Below, one piece after another: positions 1-9,216 of a stretch of DNA of 64,000 bases. A model generated the notes under the pieces. The model had not been told where the DNA came from. It made no database searches and saw nothing but the letters and a program-made list of their open reading frames with translations. Positions within the stretch are counted from its first letter, which is position 1. The number at the start of each line of letters is the position of its first letter. The DNA lies in NCBI RefSeq assembly GCF_016598575.1, contig NZ_CP066801.1:1732501-1796500 (forward strand). The letters are read 5' to 3'. The stretch comes from Streptomyces sp. HSG2. Lineage in GTDB: Bacteria > Actinomycetota > Actinomycetes > Streptomycetales > Streptomycetaceae. A program made the translations under genes and the position numbers.

Positions 1-486
1 CTCCAAAATCACCGTGGCCGGCCGATCGTCGATCCCCTCGGCCACGGCCTCGACGAAGGCGCGGTAGGCCGCGCCGTCGACCGCGCCGCCCTGCGAGTAC
101 TGGCCGCAGTCCCGGTGCGGGATGTTGTACAGCACGAGCAGCGCCGTGCGGTCGACCGCCGCGGCGGCCTCGGTGAAACCGCGGCTCTGGGCCTCGGCTT
201 CCTCCGGGCTGATCCACTCGGCCACCGGCCGTTCGGCGATCCGGCGGATCAGGTCGGCCTCCTCGTCACGGCCGTCCCGCTCCAGTTCCGCCAACTCGCG
301 CGCGGCGGTGCCCTCCGGGTTGACCCAGTAGGGGGCGGATCCCGCGGGCTGCCGGGCGGGCGCGCCGTCCCCCTCGGCATCGCCGGCGTCCGCGTCCGAG
401 CAGCCCGCCAGGAGCAGCACCGCCCCGACCGCCGCCGCGCGGACCCGGGCCCCGCCGATCCTTCCGACGCCCCTGGTGCCGTCCAT
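1..486 (-). CDS. Glycoside hydrolase family 6 lipoprotein (cellulase/cellobiohydrolase type), C-terminus off the window
   Basis: The protein starts at the ATG at 484-486 and is still open at base 1, so only the first 162 residues are visible. A short lipoprotein signal ends in LLLAGC (Cys about residue 29), followed by an acidic, Ala/Pro-rich linker. The sequence then contains YWVNPEG, AEWISPEEAEAQ and VLYNIPHRDCGQYSQGGA. The RDC stretch matches the conserved Asp region of GH6 endoglucanases and cellobiohydrolases, which invert beta-1,4-glucan linkages. It would act outside the cell, anchored to the membrane by the lipid. The family call is firm; the substrate is inferred. The remaining active-site residues lie outside the window. 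Confidence 0.85.
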   Translation of the reverse strand, partial: MDGTRGVGRIGGARVRAAAVGAVLLLAGCSDADAGDAEGDGAPARQPAGSAPYWVNPEGTAARELAELERDGRDEEADLIRRIAERPVAEWISPEEAEAQSRGFTEAAAAVDRTALLVLYNIPHRDCGQYSQGGAVDGAAYRAFVEAVAEGIDDRPATVILE

Positions 487-664
487 CCAACTCCCCCTAG
501 GGTGCACTCGGTCGAGGCTCAATCCTGACATACGCCCCGCCCGCCCCGGGGCCCTCACGCCCGAGGGGCGAGGTTTCGGGGCGGATTCGCCACGAAACGG
601 TCGCGGTGAGGTGGGCCGATACGACCGCCTTCGTCGAGGAGCGCGCCGGAGAAGGCACGGCCGG

Positions 665-1237
665 TCATTCCGTCCCTCGGCCCCGGCGGACGCCCCGCAC
701 CGCCACGGCCACCGCGGCGGCCCCGGCGAGCACCAACCCGATCACCGCGTGGACGGTCCCGGGGCCCTCGGCCCGGGCGTCGTCCTCCCCCGCGTCGACG
801 ACGGCCAGGCGGACGATGCCGCCGTCGCCCGTGTCCGCGGACGCCACCGGCGATCCGGGCGACCGATCGGGCGCGGTACCCGACTCCGGGACGGAGGGCG
901 GTCGTCCGGTGACGTCGAGCGTGGACGTCCGTTCCTCCGCGCCGCAGTGGATCCGCACCGGGTGGGAACCGGCCGTCGAGGTCGCGCGCACCCGCGCGGT
1001 GCCCACCAGTTCCCCCGTGCCGCCCGTCAGGGCCAGGCGGACGTCCGAGGCGAAGGCGGGCGACCCGGCCAGGGCGGTCCGCTCCGGGCAGTCGGCCAGG
1101 CGGAGCGTGACGTCGGTGCCGGGCGCGGGACGGGCGGGTGCCACCGTGACACCGTCGCCTTCGGCGCCGTGTGCCACGGGCGCCGCCACGGCGGCCACCG
1201 CCACTCCGGCACAGAGCGTCGTCCTGAGTGAGCCCAT
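665..1237 (-). CDS. Secreted, C-terminally membrane-anchored hypothetical protein
   Basis: 190 residues from the ATG at 1235-1237, which has a GGGAGG ribosome binding site a few bases upstream; the frame stays open further upstream but has no comparable site. A signal peptide (residues 1-24, ending AHGAEG) is followed by a small extracellular part with two cysteines (LADCPERT, IHCGAEE) that could form a disulfide. A hydrophobic segment near residues 160-185 precedes an Arg-rich tail, the layout of a single-pass protein facing outwards. I do not recognise the family; the extracellular part looks like one Ig-like beta domain. No partner gene is evident. Confidence 0.7.
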   Translation of the reverse strand: MGSLRTTLCAGVAVAAVAAPVAHGAEGDGVTVAPARPAPGTDVTLRLADCPERTALAGSPAFASDVRLALTGGTGELVGTARVRATSTAGSHPVRIHCGAEERTSTLDVTGRPPSVPESGTAPDRSPGSPVASADTGDGGIVRLAVVDAGEDDARAEGPGTVHAVIGLVLAGAAAVAVAVRGVRRGRGTE

Positions 1238-1451
1238 CGTGAACCTCCCGTGTCCGCAGGCTCTCCCACCCGCTCGCCACGCGCATCCGCCGGACCGATC
1301 CGTCTCCGCCGATCGGGTGACGAGGATCCGGCGAGCGCCCGGCCCGAGGAGAGCGCACCCGACCCACGAAAAATCGAACACGCGTCGGCGGTAGGGTCTA
1401 CGCCGAGGACAAGCCGCCTCGTACAACGCGTCCGGCAGGAGAGTCACCCCT

Positions 1452-2231
1452 ATGGCAGAGCGCAAGCCGATCGAGTCGTGGCTGACCGACATGGACGGGG
1501 TGTTGATCCACGAAGGCACCCCGATCCCAGGCGCCGAGGAGTTCCTCAAGCGGCTGAGGGAATCCGGGAAGCCGTTCCTGGTCCTCACCAACAACTCGAT
1601 CTACACCCCCCGGGACCTGCACGCGCGGCTCGCGCGCATGGGCCTCCAGGTGCCGGTGGCGAACATCTGGACCTCGGCGCTGGCCACCGCGCAGTTCCTG
1701 GACGACCAGCGCCCCAACGGCACCGCCTACGTGATCGGCGAGGCGGGGCTGACCACGGCGCTGCACGAGATCGGCTACGTGCTGACCGACCAGGAGCCCG
1801 ACTTCGTCGTCCTCGGGGAGACCCGGACGTACTCCTTCGAGGCCATGACGAAGGCGGTCCGGCTGATCAACGACGGCGCGCGGTTCGTCGCGACGAACCC
1901 GGACGAGACGGGGCCCTCCGCGGAGGGGGCGCTGCCGGCGACAGGGGCCGTCGCGGCGCTGATCACGGCGGCCACCGGCAAGAAGCCGTACTTCGTCGGC
2001 AAGCCCAACCCCCTGATGATGCGCGCCGGTCTGAACGCCATCGGCGCCCACTCGGAGACCTCCGCCATGATCGGCGACCGGATGGACACGGACGTACTGG
2101 CCGGGCTGGAGGCGGGGATGCGCACCTTCCTCGTCAGCACCGGCGTGACGCGGCCGAGCGAGGTCGACCGCTTCCCGTACGGGCCCTCCAAGGTCGTCGA
2201 GTCGATCGCCGACCTGGTCCACGAGGTCTGA
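1452..2231 (+). CDS. HAD superfamily IIA hydrolase (NagD/phosphoglycolate phosphatase-like)
   Basis: 259 residues with the HAD motifs in order: motif I WLTDMDGVLIHEG with the nucleophile Asp near residue 14, motif II TNNS near residue 48, the Lys of GKPNPLMM, and motif IV MIGDRMDTDVLAGLEAG with the Mg-binding Asp pair. The cap lies between motifs II and III, as in class IIA (NagD, AraL) proteins, which dephosphorylate small sugar or nucleotide phosphates in the cytoplasm. AGGAGAG sits about nine bases before the ATG. The exact substrate cannot be read from the sequence. No operon partner overlaps. Confidence 0.9.
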   Translation: MAERKPIESWLTDMDGVLIHEGTPIPGAEEFLKRLRESGKPFLVLTNNSIYTPRDLHARLARMGLQVPVANIWTSALATAQFLDDQRPNGTAYVIGEAGLTTALHEIGYVLTDQEPDFVVLGETRTYSFEAMTKAVRLINDGARFVATNPDETGPSAEGALPATGAVAALITAATGKKPYFVGKPNPLMMRAGLNAIGAHSETSAMIGDRMDTDVLAGLEAGMRTFLVSTGVTRPSEVDRFPYGPSKVVESIADLVHEV

Positions 2232-2338
2232 CCCCGCCCCCCGACGCCGGCACCCGGAGGTCGTCCCGGGGGCGCGGGCGCCGGGACGAGCACGTCGTCG
2301 GGACCGGCGGCGCGCTCCGGTTCGTCACCCCATCGCAG

Positions 2339-2344
2339 TACGGT
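2339..2344 (+). promoter_or_regulatory. Candidate -10 box of a leaderless promoter
   Basis: TACGGT fits the TAnnnT pattern of vegetative Streptomyces -10 boxes and ends seven bases before the ATG at 2352, so transcription would start at or next to the start codon. No purine-rich ribosome binding site is present. The -35 region is not obvious. Confidence 0.4.
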
Positions 2345-2351
2345 GTTCCCC

Positions 2352-3365
2352 ATGCGCCCCGACACGCCTGCCGAGAACGTCGACCACCCCGCCGAAGCGG
2401 CGCGCCTGGAGCGGACCGCCGGCCTGTACCCGGAGGACGCCGAGGCCCTGCTGCTGAGGGCCGCCGCCCACCACGAGCTGTCCGGCGACCGACCCGCCGC
2501 GACCGCGCTCTACGACCGGCTGCTGTCCTCGTCCGGGAAGTTGGAGGATCCCGTACTCGTACGGGCCCGGAAAGCGGCCAACCTCTGGGAGTACGGCCAC
2601 GAGGCCGAGGCGCGGGCCATCATCGACGGCGTGCGCGCGGCGGCGCCGCGAGACCCGGCGGCGTGGGTGATCGTGGCGGAGGCGCTGGAGTCCCACGACG
2701 AGTTGGAGGCGGCTCACGAGACCTTCACCGAGGGGGCGCGGTCGCTGGTGGCGGAGGGTGAGGAGCCTCCCCGGGTCACGCACCCTCTGTTCTTCGGCCG
2801 ACACCGCGTCCGACGCATGCTGGGTCTCCCGCACGACGCCTGGGACACCCTCGCCGACACCCTCCACTCGATGCCGGTCTCGCTGGACGAGCTGCACGAC
2901 CCGGGCCGCGTCTGGACACTCGGCTCGAACGACCCGGCGGACCTGGAGGCGGAGATCTCCCGACTCCGCGCGGAGCTGGGTGCCCACCGGGCAGCCCTGT
3001 CGCGCCCCTTCCCGGTCGCCATGCTGCACTGGCCGGCCGAGGAGTTGGCGGAACTGCTGGCGGACCACCCCTCGCTGACCGCCGAGTACCCCTCCTACGA
3101 GGAGCACGTGGCGACCCTGGAGACCGCCCTGCGGGAACTCGCCTCGTCCGGCGCCGCCCGACTCGGCCTGGTACGGGGCACGGTCCCCTCCTACGAGGCC
3201 TTCGCCGCGTCCGAGGGCTCCTCCCCCGGCGACGCCTCCCTCCTGCCCCAGTACGCCACGACCCTGGCCGCCCGAGGGCGCGCCGAGGCATGGCCGCCCG
3301 GACAAGCGGACGCCTGCTGGTGCGGGACGGAGCGGGCCTACGCCGACTGCCACGGGACGGGGTGA
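2352..3365 (+). CDS. TPR-like protein with C-terminal SEC-C metal-binding motif
   Basis: 337 residues from the ATG at 2352. The N-terminal part is helical and repeat-like (ALLLRAAAHHELSGD, ANLWEYGHEAEARAI, AAWVIVAEALESHDELEAA), consistent with TPR helices. The last 20 residues contain CWCGTERAYADCHG, the Zn-binding SEC-C motif also found at the end of SecA and in many uncharacterised actinobacterial proteins. There is no ribosome binding site before 2352 and a TACGGT -10-like box lies seven bases upstream, so a leaderless message is likely. A GTG at 2343 is in frame but would lie inside that promoter. Function unknown. Confidence 0.8.
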   Translation: MRPDTPAENVDHPAEAARLERTAGLYPEDAEALLLRAAAHHELSGDRPAATALYDRLLSSSGKLEDPVLVRARKAANLWEYGHEAEARAIIDGVRAAAPRDPAAWVIVAEALESHDELEAAHETFTEGARSLVAEGEEPPRVTHPLFFGRHRVRRMLGLPHDAWDTLADTLHSMPVSLDELHDPGRVWTLGSNDPADLEAEISRLRAELGAHRAALSRPFPVAMLHWPAEELAELLADHPSLTAEYPSYEEHVATLETALRELASSGAARLGLVRGTVPSYEAFAASEGSSPGDASLLPQYATTLAARGRAEAWPPGQADACWCGTERAYADCHGTG

Positions 3366-3438
3366 GGCCCGGCGGGGCGGCGGGAGGCGATACCGACGGG
3401 CGGGCGCCCGCCGTCACCACCGCGGCCCCGCGACCGGT

Positions 3439-3456
3439 AGGCGCCGCCAGGCGCCT
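3439..3456. terminator. Possible bidirectional terminator between convergent genes
   Basis: AGGCGCC, a four-base loop, then GGCGCCT can form a hairpin between the ends of the converging SEC-C and DUF445 genes. There is no T-run on either strand, so the call rests on position and symmetry only. Confidence 0.3.
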
Positions 3457-3471
3457 GCGGGTGACGGTAGG

Positions 3472-4827
3472 TCAGGCACCCAGGGCTCGGGCCGCGGAGT
3501 AGATGACCAACCCCGCCAGCGAACCCACCACCGTGCCGTTGATCCTGATGAACTGCAGGTCCCGCCCGATGTTCGCCTCGATCTTCCGTGTGGTGTGCTC
3601 GGCGTCCCACCCGGCCACCGTTTCGGTGATCAGCGAGGTGATCTCCCCCCGGTAGGTGGTGACGACGTACACCGCCGCGTTCTCCAACCAGGTGTCCACC
3701 TTGCCCCGGATCCGGTCGTCGGCGACGAGCCGCCCGCCGAGCGCCAGCAGCGAGGCACGGACCCGCAGTCGCAGTTCGCTGCGCTCGTCCTCGGCCGCCG
3801 AGACGACCGTGGACCGCACGGCGGTCCACACGGAGGCGATCAGGTCCTGGACCTCGTCCCGGCCCAACACCTCGCTCTTCAGCCGCTCCACCCGCGCGCG
3901 GGTGTCGGGGTCGGACCGCAGCTCGCTCGCGAAGTCCGTCAGGAACCGGTCGAGCGCCTCGCGGGCCGGATGCTCGGGCATGTCCCGCATCTCGGTCACG
4001 AAGCGCAGCAACTCCTTGTGGACGCGGTCGCCCATCTTCCGGTCCACGAACCGCGGCGTCCAGGCGGGCGCCCCGCCCTGGACCGCGCCCGTCACCGAGT
4101 CGCCGTGCAGCACCAGCCAGTCGTGGGCGCGCGCCACCACCAGGTCGACGGCCCGCCGATGCCCGCCGTCGGCGACGACCCGCTCCAGCAGTCTCCCCAT
4201 CCCCGGGGCGATCTCCACGGCGTCGGCCCGGCGGGTGACGGCCTCCCCGACCACGGCCTGCACCTCGGAGTCGCGCAGCACGGTCAGGGCGGCCCGCAGC
4301 GCGGTGGCCGATTCCTCGGTCACCCGGTCCGCGTTGTCGGGGACGGCGAGCCAGGCGCCGAGCCTGGCCGCCATCCCGACGGCGCGCAGGCGCTCCCGCA
4401 CGACGTCCTCGGAGAGGAAGTTCTCTCCGACGAACTCGCCGAGCGAGACACCGAGCTGGTCCTTCTTGGTCGGGATGATCGCGGTGTGCGGGATGGGCAG
4501 GCCCAAGGGGCGTCTGAAGAGCGCGGTGACCGCGAACCAGTCGGCGAGGGCGCCGACCATGCCGGCCTCGGCGGCGGCGGACACGTATCCCGCCCAGGGC
4601 CCGGCACCCGCGTGGGAGGCCCACTCGGTGAGGGCGTAGACCACCGTGACGAAGATCAGCAGCCCGGTCGCGGTGATCTTCATACGGCGGACGCCGCGTC
4701 GCTTCTCCTCGTCGGCGGGGCTGAAGGTGGTCATCGCCCGGCCCGCGGCGGTCGCGGCGCGGTCGCCCCCACCGAGGCGACCGGCCTCTCCCGTGCCCAC
4801 CGGGGCCCCGGTCTGCGTTCGTTCCAT
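3472..4827 (-). CDS. DUF445 family membrane protein
   Basis: 451 residues from the ATG at 4825-4827. A cytoplasmic Arg-rich N-terminus leads to a first membrane segment (ITATGLLIFVTVVYALTEW), then the DUF445 hallmark around AEAGMVGALADWFAVTALFRRPLG and IIPTKKDQLG. A long helical middle follows, and a last membrane segment (VVGSLAGLVIYSAARAL) ends the protein. DUF445 proteins are widespread inner-membrane proteins of unknown biochemical role. A start at the later ATG (MTTFSPADEE) is also possible, since the chosen start has only GGAG in front. It converges with the SEC-C gene. Confidence 0.85.
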   Translation of the reverse strand: MERTQTGAPVGTGEAGRLGGGDRAATAAGRAMTTFSPADEEKRRGVRRMKITATGLLIFVTVVYALTEWASHAGAGPWAGYVSAAAEAGMVGALADWFAVTALFRRPLGLPIPHTAIIPTKKDQLGVSLGEFVGENFLSEDVVRERLRAVGMAARLGAWLAVPDNADRVTEESATALRAALTVLRDSEVQAVVGEAVTRRADAVEIAPGMGRLLERVVADGGHRRAVDLVVARAHDWLVLHGDSVTGAVQGGAPAWTPRFVDRKMGDRVHKELLRFVTEMRDMPEHPAREALDRFLTDFASELRSDPDTRARVERLKSEVLGRDEVQDLIASVWTAVRSTVVSAAEDERSELRLRVRASLLALGGRLVADDRIRGKVDTWLENAAVYVVTTYRGEITSLITETVAGWDAEHTTRKIEANIGRDLQFIRINGTVVGSLAGLVIYSAARALGA

Positions 4828-5095
4828 GTGCTCCACCCGTTCGGCGATTACGGGCCATTGTCCTCCCGGCCGGGCGGCGCCGGCGCGACGGCCGGGTGGC
4901 ACGCGCGCGGCGGGCGCGGGCCGACCGAGGAGCGGACGGCCCGCGCGCCGGCGCCCGGGGCCCTCACGACGCCGGGCGCCACCGGTCGAGGGCGCTTCGC
5001 CGGCCGCCGCCACCGATGAGCGGCGACGCCCCGGAACGCCCCCCGCCGCGGCTCACGGGTCGACCACGACCGGCCCGCGCCGGGCGGTACCTGGT

Positions 5096-5803
5096 TCAGC
5101 GGTCGCGGCGGCGGCCGTCCTCCACCTCGGACCGGGCCTCGCCCGACCGAAGCCTCTCCCCCCGTGCCCTCTCCTTCGGCCCACGTTCCGAGCGGGGCGG
5201 CTTGCGCTCCACACCCACCCCGCCCCAGAAGGCGAACCCGGTGACGATCACGCGGGGGGCACCGGGATCACCGGGAACGCCATCCTCCCGTTGGTCGAAA
5301 CCGCCCATGACGCCGATCCCTCGCACGATCACCTCGACCCCGGGGGGCACCACCACGCTGGCACCGCCCATGATCGCGACGCAGTTCACGACCGTCTCGC
5401 GCGCGGTGAAGTCGGCGTCCCTGAGGTCGATCTCCCCACCGCCCCAGAACGAGAACGTCGTGAAGCGCCTGGGCACGGTCCAGCGCCCCTTGCGCCGGAA
5501 ACCCGACATCACGGCCACCGCCCAGGTCGACGTCGGCTCGGCCCCGGTGATGCGGCTCGACCAGCCGCCCGCGCGGTCCGGTTCCTTGGTCGTCGACACC
5601 CGGGGCGCGGGGGTCGCGCCGGCCGGGAGGTCCCGGGTGATCGGGGCGAGCTCCCCGTAGGTCCGCGCCCGATACGCCGCCTCCAGGCGTTGCTCGAACT
5701 CGGTCATGTCCAGCCGCCCCTCGGCGAGGGCGTCCCGCAGGACCTCGGCGACCCGTTCGCGGTCGGTGTCGGATGCGCGCAGTTCCGGGGCGTCGTCGCT
5801 CAT
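5096..5803 (-). CDS. DUF1707 / LiaF-like C-terminal domain protein
   Basis: 235 residues. The N-terminus (ELRASDTDRERVAEVLRDAL, then LDMTEFEQRLEAAYRART) is the DUF1707 module, a short helical domain often fused to membrane or envelope-sensing modules in actinobacteria. The middle and end (FTTFSFWGGGEIDLRDADF, CVAIMGGASVVVPPGVEV, VTGFAFWGGVGVE) form the glycine-rich beta-helix repeat of the LiaF/VraT cell-wall-response C-terminal domain. No membrane segment is evident. By family it may take part in envelope-stress sensing; nothing next to it confirms this apart from the neighbouring penicillin-binding protein gene, which is divergent. Confidence 0.85.
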   Translation of the reverse strand: MSDDAPELRASDTDRERVAEVLRDALAEGRLDMTEFEQRLEAAYRARTYGELAPITRDLPAGATPAPRVSTTKEPDRAGGWSSRITGAEPTSTWAVAVMSGFRRKGRWTVPRRFTTFSFWGGGEIDLRDADFTARETVVNCVAIMGGASVVVPPGVEVIVRGIGVMGGFDQREDGVPGDPGAPRVIVTGFAFWGGVGVERKPPRSERGPKERARGERLRSGEARSEVEDGRRRDR

Positions 5804-6072
5804 GCGGAGCAGCCTACGAGGTGAGGGCCCGCCACACTACGGCCTCGGGAAGTCCGAGGTCCGACGGCCCCTCCCCGGTCGGCACCGGTTCCCTCTCCGC
5901 CTGCGCCCCGCACCCGACCGCGCGAGCGGGCGTACTCCGCATGCCACGCCATCCCCCACGACACGACGCCACACCGGGCACGGACCGCCCCCATGAGCGA
6001 GGCTTTTGCACGGGGCGGACGCGCGAGGACCGACGACGAGCACCGACGCAGCCACCACAGGGAGGCTCAGCG

Positions 6073-8691
6073 ATGAGCGACGAGCCACGGCCGAGACCGC
6101 CGATTCCGGGCTGGGCGCGCCAGGGGGACCCGAACCCCGGGTCCGCGGGGTCGGAAGGCGCGGCACCGTCCGGGCGCGGGGGCCGGCGGCGTCGCACCGG
6201 CGCGCGCCGCCTCCTGCCGACCTGGCGGATGGTGCTCGGCGGTGTCGCCGCGGTGGCCGTGCTGCTCGTCGGGGGCTTCTTCCTCGGCTACCACCTGGTG
6301 AAGATCCCGTCCGCCAACGCCCTGGCCACCCGGCAGAACAACATCTACCTGTACGCCGACGGCACCGTCCTCGCGCGCGACGGCGAGGTGAACCGGGAGA
6401 ACGTGGCGCTCTCCCGCGTCTCCGAAGCCGCCCGACACGCCGTACTGGCGGCCGAGGACCGCGACTTCTACTCCACCTCGGGGGTCGACCCCCAGGCCAT
6501 GCTCAGGGCGGCCTGGAACACGGCGACGGGCAAGGGCAGGCAGTCCGGCTCGACCATCACCCAGCAGTACGTCAAGAACTACTACCTCGTGCAGGAACAG
6601 ACGGTCACGCGCAAGGTCAAGGAGTTCTTCATCGCGATCAAACTGGACCGCGAGACCGGCAAGGACGACATTCTGGAGGGCTATCTCAACACCAGCTACT
6701 TCGGCCGGGGCGCGTACGGCGTCCAGGCCGCCGCCCACGCGTACTACGGGATCGACGCCGCCGACCTGGACGCCGGGCAGGGCGCCTACCTCGCCTCGCT
6801 GCTCAACGCCCCGAGCCGGTACGACGTCGTCACCCACCCGGAGAACCGCCCGGCGGCGGTACGCCGTTGGAACTACGTCCTGGACGGGATGGTGGAGCAA
6901 GGCTGGCTCGGCCCGGCCCGGCGGGCCTCCCTGAGCTTTCCCGACCCCGACCGCACCACCGCGCCGAACAGCCTGTCCGGACAGCGCGGTTACGTGGTGC
7001 AGATCGTGAAGGAGCAACTCGCCGCGGACGGCGTCCTCCGGGAGGGGGAGCTGGAGGCCGGCGGCTACCGCATCACGACAACGCTCCGCGAGGACGCGCA
7101 GGACGCCTTCGTCGCCGCCGTGGAGGACCGGCTGATGTCCCGCCTTGACGACGCGCGGGAGGCCGACTCCTACGTACGGGCGGGCGGCGCGGCCGTCGAC
7201 CCGCGCAGCGGCGAGGTCGTGGCGCTGTACAACGGCGTCGACTACGTGAAGCAGTACACCCCGAACGCCACCCGTCGGGACTTCCAGGTCGGCTCGACCT
7301 TCAAGCCCTTCGTCCTGGCCTCCGCCCTGGAGAACGACGCCGAGACCCAGGACGGCAGGTCGATCACCCCGGCCACCCGCTACGACGGCACCAGCGAACG
7401 CACCGTCCAGGGCTGGTCGGGGCAGCGCTACGCCCCCGAGAACGAGGACCACCGGGACTACGGGGACATCACCGTGCGGGAGGCCACCGACAAGTCGGTC
7501 AACGCCGTCTACGCCCAGATGGCCGCGGACGTGGGGAGCGACCGGGTCGAGGAGACCGCCGTCGCCCTCGGGCTCTCCCCCGACACACCGGAGCTGGTCG
7601 CCGCCCCCTCCATCGCCCTCGGCACCGCCACCGCCTCCCCCCTCGACATGGCCAAGGCGTACGCCACCCTGGCCAACCACGGCCGTCACGCCGGGTACAC
7701 CCTGATCGAGCGGATCACCCGCGGCGGTCAAGACGTGCCACTGCCGTCGCGGCCGGACGATCGCCAGGTGATCGGCCGGGAGGCCGCCGACACCACCACC
7801 TGGGTGCTGCGCGGGGTGGTGGAGCGGGGCACCGCCACCGCCGCGCGGGCGGCCGGTCGCCCGGCCGCGGGCAAGACCGGCACCGCCGAGGAGGACACCG
7901 CCGCGTGGTTCGCCGGCTACACCCCGGAACTCGCCACCGTCGTGGCCGTCATGGGGCAGGACCCTGACACCGCCGCGCACAAGTCCCTCTACGGCGTGAT
8001 GGGGCTGGGCAGGATCAACGGGGGCGGGGTCCCGGCCGAGATCTGGGCCCAGTTCACCCGCGAGGCGCTCTCCGGCACCCCGGTCACCGCCTTCGACCTG
8101 CGAGTGAGGCGCGGCGTCGAGGAGAGTGGTGGGCCCTCGGACCGCCCCTCGGGGTCCGACCGTGAGCGCGACACCGACGAGGAGGACCGTTACGGGGACG
8201 ACGACCCGTGGGACACCGAACCCGGCGACGGCGCCTGGGACTCCGGCCCCGCCGCCACACCGCCCGGCGCGACGGGAGGTGCCGAGGGCGCCCTCCACGA
8301 CCGTGGCGGCGCGGGCGGTGGCGTGGCCGCCGCCCGCGACACCGACGCCCCGGAAGCCGTCCGACCGACCGTCGACGCCCCCGGGCCCGGCGCCGTCGTC
8401 GGACCGGAACGCGTGTCGACGGGCTCCGGCGAAGACCCGGGAGGCGGTGGGGCCGAGGAACACGGGGGGCCCGGCGCCGAGACCCCGGGCGACGACCCGA
8501 ACCCGCCACGCGTCCCCCAGAGACCGGACGGGCCGGACGGGAGGCCCGGGCCCCCGAGACCGGACGGCCCCGGCGGCCCCGAAGGAACGGGCGGCGGCCC
8601 GGTGCCGGGCGATCCGGACGGGGAGCACGCGGCGGAGAGACCCGGCGACCCGGGAGAGCCGGGGCGGCTTCCCCTCCCCGACCACGCCTGA
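6073..8691 (+). CDS. Class A penicillin-binding protein (transglycosylase/transpeptidase)
   Basis: 872 residues; GGAGGC precedes the ATG at 6073. An Arg-rich cytoplasmic N-terminus and one membrane segment (near residues 50-75) anchor it. The GT51 domain shows AAEDRDFYSTSGVD, GSTITQQYVKNYYL and LNTSYFGRGAYGVQAAA. The transpeptidase domain shows the catalytic Ser in GSTFKPF, the SVN motif in DKSVNAVY and KTGTAEED. It polymerises and cross-links peptidoglycan outside the membrane. The last ~200 residues are a Pro/Gly/Asp-rich, probably disordered tail with repeated PDGP-like segments and no PASTA domain. Confidence 0.95.
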   Translation: MSDEPRPRPPIPGWARQGDPNPGSAGSEGAAPSGRGGRRRRTGARRLLPTWRMVLGGVAAVAVLLVGGFFLGYHLVKIPSANALATRQNNIYLYADGTVLARDGEVNRENVALSRVSEAARHAVLAAEDRDFYSTSGVDPQAMLRAAWNTATGKGRQSGSTITQQYVKNYYLVQEQTVTRKVKEFFIAIKLDRETGKDDILEGYLNTSYFGRGAYGVQAAAHAYYGIDAADLDAGQGAYLASLLNAPSRYDVVTHPENRPAAVRRWNYVLDGMVEQGWLGPARRASLSFPDPDRTTAPNSLSGQRGYVVQIVKEQLAADGVLREGELEAGGYRITTTLREDAQDAFVAAVEDRLMSRLDDAREADSYVRAGGAAVDPRSGEVVALYNGVDYVKQYTPNATRRDFQVGSTFKPFVLASALENDAETQDGRSITPATRYDGTSERTVQGWSGQRYAPENEDHRDYGDITVREATDKSVNAVYAQMAADVGSDRVEETAVALGLSPDTPELVAAPSIALGTATASPLDMAKAYATLANHGRHAGYTLIERITRGGQDVPLPSRPDDRQVIGREAADTTTWVLRGVVERGTATAARAAGRPAAGKTGTAEEDTAAWFAGYTPELATVVAVMGQDPDTAAHKSLYGVMGLGRINGGGVPAEIWAQFTREALSGTPVTAFDLRVRRGVEESGGPSDRPSGSDRERDTDEEDRYGDDDPWDTEPGDGAWDSGPAATPPGATGGAEGALHDRGGAGGGVAAARDTDAPEAVRPTVDAPGPGAVVGPERVSTGSGEDPGGGGAEEHGGPGAETPGDDPNPPRVPQRPDGPDGRPGPPRPDGPGGPEGTGGGPVPGDPDGEHAAERPGDPGEPGRLPLPDHA

Positions 8692-8771
8692 GCCACCCGG
8701 GACCGCGCCCCGGTCCGCGCCAGGCAGAAGGGTGCTCGGTGCGCCCGGTCAGTGTCCGGAGTTGACGTGCT

Positions 8772-8791
8772 CCCCGCCCTAGAGGACGGGG
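8772..8791 (-). repeat. Right-end hairpin of the IS200/IS605-type remnant
   Basis: The 20 bases fold as five pairs, a C-A mismatch, two pairs and a four-base loop. On the minus strand the context GGAATCCCC...GGGGAGCACGTCAA resembles the right end and guide-RNA scaffold end of Streptomyces tnpB elements. The stop codon of the tnpB remnant (8779-8781) lies inside the hairpin. Confidence 0.65.
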
Positions 8792-9186
8792 ATTCCAGCC
8801 TGGGCCGTCTGGCCCTTCTGGTGGCTTCCTGCTTCAACGCGCTGCGCCGGGACGGACCCGGTCTTAACTCCGCTCCACGAGGCGTTTGGCCTGTCGGCGC
8901 GTCCCGCCGCCAGGATGTTGTGTGCTGCGTTGATGTCGCGGTCGTGGACGGTCCCGCACTCCTGGCAGGTCCACTCGCGGACCGACAGGGGCTTGGGGCC
9001 GTCCTTGATGCCGCAGGCCGAGCAGACCTGAGAGGTCGGTTCGAACCGGCCGATCCTGCCGAAGTGCCGGCCGTGTCCGGCGGCCTTGTACTCCAGCATG
9101 CCGACGAACTGAGACCAGCCCGCGTCGTGGACGGACTTGGCGAGCCGGGTCCGCGCGAGCCCCTTGACCGCGAGGTCTTCGACGTA
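8779..9186 (-). pseudogene. 5'-truncated TnpB (IS200/IS605 family RNA-guided nuclease) remnant
   Basis: About the last 135 residues of a TnpB protein. The frame begins at VEDLAVKGLARTRLAKSVHD, the RuvC-II region with the catalytic Glu, and continues through AGWSQFVGMLEYKA. The zinc ribbon is intact (CSACGIKDG ... CQECGTVHD) and DRDINAAHN carries the RuvC-III Asp. Everything before RuvC-II, including the first catalytic Asp and the N-terminal recognition lobe, is missing, so it cannot be active. It lies between the penicillin-binding protein gene and the SMR gene and is bounded by hairpins at 8772-8791 and 9197-9216. No tnpA is present. Confidence 0.8.
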
Positions 9187-9196
9187 CTGAGGTTCC

Positions 9197-9216
9197 CCCT
9201 GCCCTGAAGGACAGGG
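9197..9216 (-). repeat. Second right-end-like hairpin, next to the SMR stop codon
   Basis: Same layout as the hairpin at 8772-8791: five pairs, a C-A mismatch at the same place, two pairs and a four-base loop. It sits 12 bases downstream of the SMR gene stop and may now work as its terminator. On the minus strand it directly precedes the truncated tnpB frame. Confidence 0.6.

Noticed and set aside
8752..9207. A 151-codon plus-strand frame across the insertion remnant
   Set aside because: It is antisense to the TnpB zinc ribbon, which is clearly the coding strand.
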